59,894 nt of DNA from Geobacter argillaceus (lineage in GTDB: Bacteria > Desulfobacterota > Desulfuromonadia > Geobacterales > DSM-12255). Location: positions 1-59,894 of the forward strand of contig NZ_VLLN01000023.1 of the NCBI RefSeq assembly GCF_007830735.1. The letters run 5' to 3'. Within the stretch, counting starts at the first letter, position 1. Each line of letters starts with the position of its first letter. Position numbers and translations under genes: made by a program. The notes below the pieces were generated by a model. That model saw only the letters and a program-made list of their open reading frames with translations. It made no database searches and was not told the DNA's origin. Positions 8,451 to 17,522 of the stretch are shown here, one piece after another.

Positions 8451-9533
8451 CTACGTTACCGGTAATTTTTCTGCTGCAGACGCGACAGGTCGGTACCGGT
8501 ACACGCCCCGGTCGTCGAGCGTTGCCTCAAGGCGGCCGTTGACAAGCAGATGGCGCAGGTGGGCAAGGCATTCGCCCAATGCCAGTTGTAGATCAAAATC
8601 GGCGAGAGGATACGGATAGAGAGTCTGCACGATCTCGAACGCTGACGGCCGCTGAACTGCACATGTTTCGAGAATGTTCGTCAACCTGCGGTCGTGATGG
8701 GTGCGCAGCTCTTCAACCCGCTTCCTGACGCCACGGAACGGGAGCCCATGGCCGGGAAGCACCAGGGTATCGTCCGGCAGTCCGCTGAGGCGATCGAGTG
8801 AGGCGAGCCAGCAACTGAGCGGCTCATCCTCCGGGTTGACGACACTGACCGAGACGTTGCTGCTGATGCGCGGCAGGAGCTGGTCCCCCGATAGCAGGAT
8901 GCCTTTCTCCGCAGAGTAGAGCATGGCATGTTCCGGTGAATGTCCACTGCCGAGGATGACCTGCCAGGTCCCACCACCGGCAGGGAGTGGAGTTCCTTCC
9001 TGCATCCGGGTGAAGGCGGGGGGCAGCGGTGAAATCTCGTCCGAAAAACCGAACATCACCAGGGTTTCTGAAAGTCGTTCTTCCGGAAAGCCCGCTTGCC
9101 GGAAAAAATCCGCAAATTGCCATGGCACTTCTGTCAGGTCGTCAGGCCATCCGCGCAGAGAGAAATATTCCTCGTACGTCATGAACAGCGGCACTCGCCA
9201 CTTCTCCGCAAGATGGCCGGCCAGGCCGGCATGGTCCACGTGGAAATGGGTGCAGAAGATGCCGACCACGGTCTCACCCTGTAGCGGCCCCGAAAACAGT
9301 TCTGCCCAGATAGCCCGCGTACGGGGCGAATCCACGCCGGTATCGACGATCACCCATCCTTTCTCCACCCGTACCAGGTAGATATTCACGTGATCAAGGG
9401 CATACGGCATCGGCAGCCGCAGCCACTTCACCCCGGGGGCTATATCAATGATCGTCGTTTCCGACTGCGGGGGGGGATAGGGGAATGTCAGTTCCGACTT
9501 GCTTGCCGCGAGGTCCGTTTCAACGCTGTCCAT
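8451..9533 (-). CDS. Metallo-beta-lactamase-fold hydrolase
   Basis: A 360-residue protein with the zinc site THFHVDH (HxHxDH), later GSGHSPEH, SGDQLLP and LPGHG. The C-terminal 80 residues resemble the winged-helix BLACT domain of this group, which includes LACTB2-like and glyoxalase II-like hydrolases. The substrate is unknown. AAGGAG lies 12 bases before the ATG. It converges on the pyrophosphatase gene with nine bases between stops and no clear terminator. Confidence 0.85.
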   Translation of the reverse strand: MDSVETDLAASKSELTFPYPPPQSETTIIDIAPGVKWLRLPMPYALDHVNIYLVRVEKGWVIVDTGVDSPRTRAIWAELFSGPLQGETVVGIFCTHFHVDHAGLAGHLAEKWRVPLFMTYEEYFSLRGWPDDLTEVPWQFADFFRQAGFPEERLSETLVMFGFSDEISPLPPAFTRMQEGTPLPAGGGTWQVILGSGHSPEHAMLYSAEKGILLSGDQLLPRISSNVSVSVVNPEDEPLSCWLASLDRLSGLPDDTLVLPGHGLPFRGVRKRVEELRTHHDRRLTNILETCAVQRPSAFEIVQTLYPYPLADFDLQLALGECLAHLRHLLVNGRLEATLDDRGVYRYRPVASAAEKLPVT

Positions 9534-9714
9534 GTTCTTGTTGTTCTCCTTGCCTTTTCATGAACAGGCATCATATGCGAAAAACGGATCGAGGCAAACT
9601 GTTTAACGGCTTATCTCGCGATTATCGAATGTCTCTCGGCGTGTGTGAGAATATCAGATGATTGGTCAAATCGACCCCGACCCGCATCCTCCGACTTGTT
9701 AAAGTAGAGAATAG

Positions 9715-9802
9715 AGAGAATAGGGGTCAACTCTCCATTATCCACTAAACATTGAATTCATCGTAAAAATGGAAAATGGAGAGTTGACCCTTTTGTTCTC
9801 TT
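9715..9802. repeat. 88-bp palindromic interspersed repeat, copy A
   Basis: The arms GGGTCAACTCTCCATT (9724-9739) and AATGGAGAGTTGACCC (9775-9790) are perfectly inverted. Looser symmetry continues outward to GAGAA and TTCTC. The element is identical over 88 bases to 10829-10916. It would fold into a long hairpin. It carries no coding potential. The rest of the 410-base gap between the hydrolase and DUF3795 genes holds short repeats (CGGAATCGCGGTC twice near 9821-9855) and no gene. Confidence 0.85.
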
Positions 9803-9875
9803 CGACCCTTTTGTTCTCTTCGGAATCGCGGTCTCCATCACAACGGAATCGCGGTCCTCTTGGACCGGAATACGC

Positions 9876-9915
9876 ATAAAAATGGAATATGGAGAGTTGA
9901 CCCTTTTATTCTCTT
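9876..9915. repeat. Half copy of the 88-bp palindromic repeat
   Basis: This stretch repeats the right arm of copy A with single-base differences (AAAATGGAATATGGAGAG, then TTGACCCTTTTATTCTCTTT). It lies just downstream of the DUF3795 gene. It looks like a deletion product of another full element. Confidence 0.65.
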
Positions 9916-9943
9916 TCATATTTAGCTGACGAACCTTTTTATT

Positions 9944-10357
9944 TTATGACGCGTTATAGGCACCGAAATGAATCTTATCCAAGTTCTGCCGCTTAGAAAA
10001 AAAAGCTTTGTGTAACAATTCCATTTCTTTTGGTGTGCACAAACTAGCGGCATGAGAGCGTAATTTCTCTGTTATTTCAAATACTGCATTGAGCTGTTTA
10101 CAGGGATACTCTTGGCACAAGCCGCAGTTCTCAATTCCTTTCCCACAAGCACATGCACGAACTTCCGAATAAGCACAGTTGTTTTCTGGGCTGCATCCGG
10201 AACAGGCCATGCCTTGAGCGGGAAAATCTGGGGATCTTTCCCTAAGACGAACCCACAATTCTTTTACGTTCTCCAATTCTTTGGTATCTCCGTTTTGAGT
10301 GGCAAGATACCTGGGACAAAAAGAACAATTATCACCGCAAATGCCTATAACATTCAT
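9944..10357 (-). CDS. Cysteine-rich DUF3795 protein
   Basis: A 137-residue protein with 13 cysteines in the DUF3795 pattern: GICGDNCSFCPRY near the N-terminus, CSGCSPENNC, then CACGKGIENCGLCQEYPC. The family is often thought to bind zinc or an iron-sulfur cluster, but no function is established. No signal peptide is visible, so it is probably cytoplasmic. It sits alone between repeat elements, and its upstream region contains an array of direct repeats that may be regulatory. Confidence 0.8.
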   Translation of the reverse strand: MNVIGICGDNCSFCPRYLATQNGDTKELENVKELWVRLRERSPDFPAQGMACSGCSPENNCAYSEVRACACGKGIENCGLCQEYPCKQLNAVFEITEKLRSHAASLCTPKEMELLHKAFFSKRQNLDKIHFGAYNAS

Positions 10358-10403
10358 TCATTGATCCTCTTGCCAACTCGTAAATCACCGGTTAGGGGTT
10401 GGT

Positions 10404-10530
10404 ATCTACATATAGATGATTGTATATACATGCATATGCTTGCATCTAGATGTATATGCCTCATTGTCATCTAAATGTATATGCTTTTACTGATTTTTCC
10501 AGTTATCACGTTTCATCTACATGTATATGC
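10404..10530. promoter_or_regulatory. Array of CATCTA-type direct repeats upstream of the DUF3795 gene
   Basis: Three copies of CATCTANATGTATATGC occur at 10443-10459, 10468-10484 and 10514-10530. A related TGTATATACATGCATATGC is at 10421-10439, and a perfect palindrome ATCTA-CATA-TAGAT is at 10404-10417. All lie 45-175 bases before the DUF3795 start, where operators would be expected. The binding protein is unknown. Confidence 0.5.
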
Positions 10531-10828
10531 TTTTCCACTTTGCCAACAACGAACCCTGTAACTTGGCTGAGCCTCGCTCTGGAAAAAACAAAAGCCACGC
10601 CCGGCAGCACAGCAGGCTGCCACACGCGGCTTCCGAAATTCCCTTCGCGAATCTCCCCCATCGCTCCCTCCAAGACATCACAAGCGGTCAATAGAACCCT
10701 CTATAAAACAAGTTCCGTGCCAAAAGTAAAATTCAATAATCAATGGGGGTTAGCCAGGGTCGAGAGGGCGGGTGTAACAAAATGATATGTCACAAAATGT
10801 TACACTTGGGCTTGGAGTAGAGAATAGT
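10531..10828. other. Interval with no supportable gene
   Basis: Short open frames exist on both strands, but none has a ribosome site, a recognisable family or codon use like the neighbours. Only a partial palindrome around 10785-10803 (TGTCACAAAATGTTACA) stands out. Confidence 0.5.
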
Positions 10829-10916
10829 AGAGAATAGGGGTCAACTCTCCATTATCCACTAAACATTGAATTCATCGTAAAAATGGAAAATGGAGAGTTG
10901 ACCCTTTTGTTCTCTT
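10829..10916. repeat. 88-bp palindromic interspersed repeat, copy B
   Basis: Identical to 9715-9802. The arms are at 10838-10853 and 10889-10904. It is followed to about 10970 by a pyrimidine-rich run in which TTTTGTTCTCTTT recurs. No gene is supported between here and the cytochrome gene end at 11007. Confidence 0.85.
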
Positions 10917-11006
10917 TCTTTTGTTCTCTTTTTCTCTTTGCTCTCTTTGCTTTTGTTCTCTTTTTCCGTACGGATCTGTGCGGGGGGTGCCGGGCAACCG
11001 GCATTC

Positions 11007-11339
11007 CTACCCTACCGCGATCGGAACTTCAAATGTCCGAATGTCTAACCCGACCCCAGGATTACCCTTATTGACCTGCGATAGCTTGTGACAAAGTAAA
11101 CATTGTTCCTTTGGTGGGTGATCCTTGGGCAAGGGAATATACTGGAAGCCGTGGCAGGTTGCACATCCTTTTTCCGCTTCCCTCCGGTCTCCCCCTTTGT
11201 GCATGACCACATAGAACTGGCGATGCTTGTCGTCGTAAGGAACCTTTTTGGCCTTTACCTTGCCGGTGCTCACGAGGAGAGTGCCGAGTACCGCGATAAT
11301 GACAGCAAGAAATATCCAGTCTCTCTTCGCTACCTTCAT
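11007..11339 (-). CDS. Small membrane-anchored diheme cytochrome c
   Basis: A 110-residue protein with one N-terminal hydrophobic segment (DWIFLAVIIAVLGTLLV) acting as signal or anchor, and two heme sites, CATCH and CLLCH, in a periplasmic domain. The start at 11339 follows GGAGGAAGCCG; an upstream in-frame start lacks such a site. Its electron-transfer partners are not evident. The gene immediately upstream encodes an HPP-like membrane protein in the same direction, 63 bases away. Confidence 0.85.
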   Translation of the reverse strand: MKVAKRDWIFLAVIIAVLGTLLVSTGKVKAKKVPYDDKHRQFYVVMHKGGDRREAEKGCATCHGFQYIPLPKDHPPKEQCLLCHKLSQVNKGNPGVGLDIRTFEVPIAVG

Positions 11340-11402
11340 CGGCTTCCTCCGGATACGGAATATGGCTGAGTCGTTTGAACTATACTCGAATCCAATCGTC
11401 AA

Positions 11403-12398
11403 TCAAACTTGAGTATCCGGATACGGAGTAATTGCTTCTGTTGCTTTGCACAGAGTTAGCCTCTGCCATGCCAGGAACAACATTGTTAGGAGCAGAGTCC
11501 CGGCTGCGACAACGACGGGGAATTCGTAATTCGGCTGCGGGATGATTAATGGTAGCAAACCGACAGCGAGAGCCGGGGGAACGTGCAAGTTGAACACTCG
11601 GAGGACCGCAATGCCGAAGACGATACTGCACACAGCAGCCAGAGGCCCGGCACCAAATAGACCGACGAGGATGACGCCGGCAGTGGCGCTTAGGGTGCAT
11701 GCGACCGGCAGAATGAGCGGGCGCCCTGCCCAAGGGCAGATCGCGGCGTGGGCGAACATTTCGAACCCAATGACGACCAAAGGCGGGAACAGTAGAAAGC
11801 GCCGTCCCGTTAAACCGACCAGCAGGATCTCGATGGTGAGGAACACAAAAAAGAAAGGGAGCCACGAATAGTCGCGCGGAGCCTCCTCGACGATGTCGTC
11901 AGCGAGATCGCTGATCGACACAGGGACTAGGGGTGACGGGACCAGCCGGTGCCAGACTCGGGAAATTGTCGCGAGCAGAACCAAGCCGACAAGAAGGCAT
12001 GGCGGATACCACCAGCTCGGGTCACCAAGCGTCAGTGGCAGTAAGCCTGCGGAGATTGCCGGTGCAATCGGAGACCGCAGTAGCCTAATTATGAGGATAG
12101 CACTCCCGACGGTGAGGAGGACAGATACAAGGCCGTAGGCCAGATACTTCGTCACGAGTGTGCCGACCGCACCCGTCATAAACGGTGTGATCACAATCAT
12201 CAGCGGTGCTTTTGCCCAAGTCCCGTGCGGTCGTTTCAGGACGTCGTGAGAGAGAGCCCCCAGTTCGGGAAACAGCATGTAGGAGAGACCCGTGCTCTGT
12301 GCAATCAGAGCAATCATGACGATGTAAAATGCCGTCGCGACTTCTCCGAGCCACGCGACACGATTTGACGCTATGCGTTGAAACACGGGGGCATGCAT
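11403..12398 (-). CDS. Membrane protein with two HPP-like domains
   Basis: A 331-residue protein with eight or more hydrophobic segments. Two halves resemble each other and the HPP family: the first has LFPELGAL, a KRPHGTWAKAP segment and APAISAGLLPLTLG; the second has LFPPLVVIG, CPWAGRPLILPVA and PPALAVGLLPLIIP. HPP proteins are four-helix membrane proteins, some linked to nitrite transport in plants and cyanobacteria. A tandem duplication in one chain is unusual. No good ribosome site precedes the ATG, so the start is uncertain. A single-domain HPP gene occurs in the nrfA operon. Confidence 0.55.
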   Translation of the reverse strand: MHAPVFQRIASNRVAWLGEVATAFYIVMIALIAQSTGLSYMLFPELGALSHDVLKRPHGTWAKAPLMIVITPFMTGAVGTLVTKYLAYGLVSVLLTVGSAILIIRLLRSPIAPAISAGLLPLTLGDPSWWYPPCLLVGLVLLATISRVWHRLVPSPLVPVSISDLADDIVEEAPRDYSWLPFFFVFLTIEILLVGLTGRRFLLFPPLVVIGFEMFAHAAICPWAGRPLILPVACTLSATAGVILVGLFGAGPLAAVCSIVFGIAVLRVFNLHVPPALAVGLLPLIIPQPNYEFPVVVAAGTLLLTMLFLAWQRLTLCKATEAITPYPDTQV

Positions 12399-12474
12399 TG
12401 AATGATAAATTTGCTCCGATATCTGCGCTTACCTTACAATTATTTCCGTTTCTTGACCAGACTCTTTTCTATGT

Positions 12475-12525
12475 GGACAAGCTGGGGGACGGGACAAGCT
12501 GGGGGACGGGACAAGCTGGGGGACG
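12475..12525. repeat. Three perfect 17-bp tandem repeats
   Basis: GGACAAGCTGGGGGACG occurs three times without interruption at 12475, 12492 and 12509. It is G-rich and lies in a gap with no gene. A related GGGGACAAG occurs near 12577. Confidence 0.9.
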
Positions 12526-12586
12526 TTGCTGCTTTACTGCTTTAAGGGTCACGCCAGACAACCGGTTGCTGTTTCGGGGACAAGAA

Positions 12587-12608
12587 AAGGCGGCCAATCG
12601 GCCGCCTT
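12587..12608 (-). terminator. Terminator of the small gene at 12630
   Basis: AAGGCGGCC and GGCCGCCTT form a nine-pair stem with a four-base loop. Read on the minus strand it is followed by TTCTTG. It lies 21 bases after the stop of the small gene. Confidence 0.6.
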
Positions 12609-12629
12609 GGTGTTTCACGAGGTATTTTG

Positions 12630-12854
12630 TCATTCTTTGTCAAATGCCTTGTTGATGGTGTTTGTTACTGCCTTCGCCGCTGCCCTCAATTCGTGACAAC
12701 TGTTACGACTTACTGCCGAATCCAGACAAGCTCTGGCGTTGGCAGGTATCTGGGCTCCCTTGACCGTAAAGTCAACTCCGTCACCTTTCGCGATATGCAG
12801 TGGTCCGGATCCCGCATATTCAACCTTGAAATCATCCTTATATTCGCATTTCAT
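12630..12854 (-). CDS. Small conserved-looking hypothetical protein
   Basis: A 74-residue soluble protein starting MKCEYKDDFKVEY, with three cysteines. The start at 12854 follows GAGGTGAG at good distance; a GTG nine bases upstream is less well placed. It has its own terminator, which supports a real gene. I do not recognise a family. Confidence 0.6.
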   Translation of the reverse strand: MKCEYKDDFKVEYAGSGPLHIAKGDGVDFTVKGAQIPANARACLDSAVSRNSCHELRAAAKAVTNTINKAFDKE

Positions 12855-12947
12855 CAGCCTCACCTCTTTTCACAGCATCATTATCGCACGGTGCAAAATG
12901 GTAATCAATACCATCAAAGTATGCTGTGAAGAACGATGAGGCGGCGG

Positions 12948-13388
12948 TCAGTCCGTACGCCCTTCGAGGGCCTTCAACCGCTCCTTCAGCTCCTTCTCCT
13001 TCTGCCAGCGGGCTGTAATGTCGCGGAGAATGGCGGAACAGCCCGCGATCCCCCCTGTTTCGTCCCGGACGATGGACATGGAGAACTCCAGGGAGATGCG
13101 GCTGCCGTCCTTGCGTTGCCCCGGCGATGAGAGGAGGCCGGTCTTGTACTTGGTTTCGCCGGTCTCCATGACCCGGTAATACCCCTCCCAGTGGCGGCCG
13201 CGCAGGTTTTCCGGGATGATCAGGTCGAGTGACTGGCCGATCGCCTCAGCGGCGGTATAGCCGAACATCGATGCTGCCGAACTGTTCCAGAGACGGATGA
13301 TCCCTTGTCGATCTGCAAAGAGGACGGCGTCGCTGCTTTCGTTCACGATCTCTTCGTACAGCCTGGTAGGGTTGATGGGTGCTGGCAT
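12948..13388 (-). CDS. Stand-alone PAS-domain protein
   Basis: A 146-residue protein consisting of one PAS domain (residues about 10-125: LFADRQGIIRLWNSSAASMFGY, then the PENLRGRHWEGYYRV and RKDGSRISLEFSMS segments) and a short charged helix at the C-terminus. No kinase, GGDEF or DNA-binding output is attached. It follows narK by 27 bases in the same direction and has AAGGAAGG before the ATG, so it is probably the last gene of the nitrate operon. A redox or ligand-sensing role tied to nitrate respiration is an inference. Confidence 0.85.
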   Translation of the reverse strand: MPAPINPTRLYEEIVNESSDAVLFADRQGIIRLWNSSAASMFGYTAAEAIGQSLDLIIPENLRGRHWEGYYRVMETGETKYKTGLLSSPGQRKDGSRISLEFSMSIVRDETGGIAGCSAILRDITARWQKEKELKERLKALEGRTD

Positions 13389-13415
13389 GGTTGCCTTCCT
13401 TTCGTTTTTGTATTC

Positions 13416-14801
13416 CTAACAGGGCATGTTTGCACCCTTGCGCAGATAGAACCACCAGGTCAAGACGATGCAGCTGACATAGAAGGCGATGAAGCCGTAG
13501 AGGGCCGCGCCCGGTCCGCCGGTCATCGTGATGGACGTGCCGAACCCCTTGGGGATGAAAAAGGCGCCGTAGGCGGCAAAGGCGGAACTGAAGCCGAGCA
13601 CGGCAGCGGCCTCCTTGCCGGCATCCCGCACTGCCTGCTCCTGGGCTGCGGAGCCTCTCCCCTCGGCATCACGCTGCCGCTCGGTAAGAAAGATCACCGG
13701 GATCATCCGGAAGGTGGAGCCGTTGCCGATGCCGGTGGTGAAGAACAGGAGGATGAACATGGCCAGGAAACCCCAGAAGTTTCCTCCGGTCCCACCGTGG
13801 GGAAGAAAGGCCAGGACCCCGAATACGGCTGCAGCCATGATCATGAAGTTCCAGAACGTGACGACCGCGCCCCCAAGCTTGTCGGCCAGCCAGCCGCCGA
13901 CCGGCCGGACCAGTGCGCCCACGAGAGGCCCGAGAAAGGCGTACTGCGTCGGATTCATGCCGGGGAACTGGGATTTGATGAGCAGCGGGAGGCCGGCGGA
14001 GTAGCCGATGAACGAACCGAAGGTGCCGAGATAGAGCCAGCACATGATCCAGTTGTGCTTGCGCCTGAAGATGATCGCCTGGTCGCTGAACGATGCCTTG
14101 GCGCTGGCGATGTCGTTCATGCCGAACCAGGCCGCGACGGTGGCGGCGAGGATGAACGGCACCCAGACGAACCCGGCGTTCTGCAGCCAGATCGACGTGG
14201 TCACCCCCTTGATCACGCAGATTTGGGGGTCGCCGCACAGGGCGCTGAACATGCCGGTGGTGATGACGAGCGGCACCAGGAACTGCATGGCGCTCACCCC
14301 CAGGTTTCCCAGCCCCGCATTGAGCCCGAGTGCAGTCCCCTTCTGGGCCTTGGGGAAGAAGAAGCTGATGTTCGCCATGCTGGAGGCGAAATTGCCGCCG
14401 CCGAAGCCGCACAAGAGGGCGAGGATCAGCATGGTGGTGTAGCTGGTGTCGGGGTTGCGGACGGCAAAGCCGATGCCGATCGCCGGGATCAGCAAAGAGG
14501 CGGTGCTGATGGTGGTCCATTTCCGGCCCCCGAAGATCGGTACCATGAAGGAATAGAATATCCGCAGGGTGGCGCCGGTGAGGCCGGGCAGCGCTGCCAG
14601 CCAAAAGAGCTTGTCGGAATTGTAGGCAAAGCCGATGGTGGGAAGGTTCACCACCACGACGCTCCAGACCATCCAGACCGCAAATGCCAGGAACAGGGCC
14701 GGGATCGAGATCCAGAGATTGCGATTGGCAATCGCCTTTCCTTCCTTTTCCCAGAAAGTCTTGTCCTCCGGGTTCCATACCGTCAGTATGCGAGATGACA
14801 T
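13416..14801 (-). CDS. narK: Nitrate/nitrite transporter, NarK type
   Basis: A 461-residue MFS protein with twelve predicted helices. The nitrate signature regions are present: a glycine-rich GFGGGNFASSMANISFFFP and, in the second half, TTGIGNGSTFRMIPVIF, with the two arginines typical of NarK. It should import nitrate and/or exchange it for nitrite across the inner membrane. It lies 64 bases downstream of narI in the same operon. Confidence 0.93.
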   Translation of the reverse strand: MSSRILTVWNPEDKTFWEKEGKAIANRNLWISIPALFLAFAVWMVWSVVVVNLPTIGFAYNSDKLFWLAALPGLTGATLRIFYSFMVPIFGGRKWTTISTASLLIPAIGIGFAVRNPDTSYTTMLILALLCGFGGGNFASSMANISFFFPKAQKGTALGLNAGLGNLGVSAMQFLVPLVITTGMFSALCGDPQICVIKGVTTSIWLQNAGFVWVPFILAATVAAWFGMNDIASAKASFSDQAIIFRRKHNWIMCWLYLGTFGSFIGYSAGLPLLIKSQFPGMNPTQYAFLGPLVGALVRPVGGWLADKLGGAVVTFWNFMIMAAAVFGVLAFLPHGGTGGNFWGFLAMFILLFFTTGIGNGSTFRMIPVIFLTERQRDAEGRGSAAQEQAVRDAGKEAAAVLGFSSAFAAYGAFFIPKGFGTSITMTGGPGAALYGFIAFYVSCIVLTWWFYLRKGANMPC

Positions 14802-14865
14802 CGTTGTCTCCTTGAATTGGGCGGTAACGTCAATGGGGGCATCGCCACGGGATGTCCATGGCTTG

Positions 14866-15531
14866 TCATCGCGACCGCCACCGGTAGAGGATCGGCGGGT
14901 CCGTCAGGAACGCCACCGGCAGGTAGAGCAGGTGCACCAGCTTGGTGAACGGCAGGAGCGCGACGATGAGAAACGCCCCGGCAGCGTGCAGCTTGAAGAT
15001 CAGCGGGAAATCGGCCACGTACTCCACCTGGGGGGTGAAGGTGAAGAGCGAATAGAAGTACGGTACCGCCGTATGCAGGTACCAGTGGGAGCCCCAGCGC
15101 ATGAAGACGGCGATGTAGACGCCGGTGGCGGCCTGGGCCGTCAGCAGGTAGAGGAGGACCCAGTCGGAGCAGACGTTCACCCGTTTCAGCATCGGTGTAT
15201 TGGCGCGGCGCAGGAGCAGGATCAGGCCGCCGATCAGGGCGGCCAGCCCCATGGCCAGTCCCAGGCTCTCCACCGCTATCAGGGTCTGCTGGTTAGCGAG
15301 GAACGATTTTACCGGTCCCGGGGCGACAATGCCGAGAAAATGGGCCAGAAGCACCGGGATAATGCCGTAGTGCCAGGGATTGATCCCCCAGTAGAGGGTT
15401 TTCTGCTCCAGGAACTGGGTGGAATAGGCCGACCAGGTAAGCCGGTTGGTGACGAAGCGGTACGGCGTCACCACGATGAAGAGCGCCAGGGCTGCATAGG
15501 GGAGCACGATGAAAATGAAGTTGTTCAGCAT
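14866..15531 (-). CDS. narI: Respiratory nitrate reductase, cytochrome b gamma subunit
   Basis: A 221-residue membrane subunit with five helices. Histidines in WHYGIIPVLLAHFLG and in FKLHAAGAFLIVALLPFTKLVHLLY are the expected heme b ligands. It takes electrons from quinol on the periplasmic side and hands them to NarH. The gene overlaps the end of narJ by seven bases. Confidence 0.93.
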   Translation of the reverse strand: MLNNFIFIVLPYAALALFIVVTPYRFVTNRLTWSAYSTQFLEQKTLYWGINPWHYGIIPVLLAHFLGIVAPGPVKSFLANQQTLIAVESLGLAMGLAALIGGLILLLRRANTPMLKRVNVCSDWVLLYLLTAQAATGVYIAVFMRWGSHWYLHTAVPYFYSLFTFTPQVEYVADFPLIFKLHAAGAFLIVALLPFTKLVHLLYLPVAFLTDPPILYRWRSR

Positions 15532-16066
15532 GGGGTCACCTCCTTACAGTCTTCCGCACAGAGGAGCCGCACCGCCTCCACCAGCGGTTGCCACGGGCAA
15601 TCCCGGCGGTCGGCAAAGACGTTGGAAAGCCGCTCCAGTCCCGGCAGCACGCTTTTCACAATGAACGGCTGCCTCGTCCCGTCCCGTTTCTCCCGCGCCA
15701 GATGCGCCAGGAATGCGAGCACCATTGACAGATGGTCGGGCAGTTCGTTGTTGGTCGGGGTGAAACCGTGCCTGGCGTACTCCTGTTTCAGCCCGATCAT
15801 GTACCCCCCCTTTTTCTGGTTGTCGCCGAACAGGTGGTGTCCCAGATAGGGGGCGGTTGCCGGATTGAAATCGAAGGTTGCCACGTATGCCTCCTGGACC
15901 GTGGCGAGCGGCGAGGCGGCGACGAACGCGGCAAAGGAGGTGAGGGCGCAGTCAACCTTTTGTTTCTCCAGAAAGGCGCTGACAACGGCAACGTCCTCTG
16001 TCAGTCGCTCCTTCCCGTCGGGGTAATCGAGCAGCCGGGCAAGGGATGCATAGGGCTCGGCGATGT

Positions 16067-16070
<4 letters not shown>
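15525..16070 (-). CDS. narJ: Nitrate reductase assembly chaperone
   Basis: A 181-residue protein of the NarJ/TorD/DmsD chaperone fold: LARLLDYPDGKERL at the start, then APYLGHHLFGDNQKKGGYMIGLKQEY and LPDHLSMVLAFLAHL. It binds NarG during molybdenum cofactor and FS0 cluster insertion and is not part of the final enzyme. It overlaps narH by four bases and narI by seven. Confidence 0.9.
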
Positions 16071-17518
<1,448 letters not shown>

Positions 17519-17522
17519 CGCC

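Noticed and set aside
10404-10530. CRISPR-like array
   Set aside because: Repeats are short (17 bases), unevenly spaced, without uniform spacers or cas genes.
10450-10785. Possible 111-residue gene in the repeat region
   Set aside because: It begins inside the direct-repeat array, lacks a ribosome site and resembles no protein family.
12767-12783. TTGAC...GTCAA pair inside the small gene at 12630
   Set aside because: The spacer is six bases rather than four and the site lies within coding sequence.
13305-14798. Long open frame opposite narK
   Set aside because: Shadow of narK caused by high GC; the sense frame has a full transporter signature.
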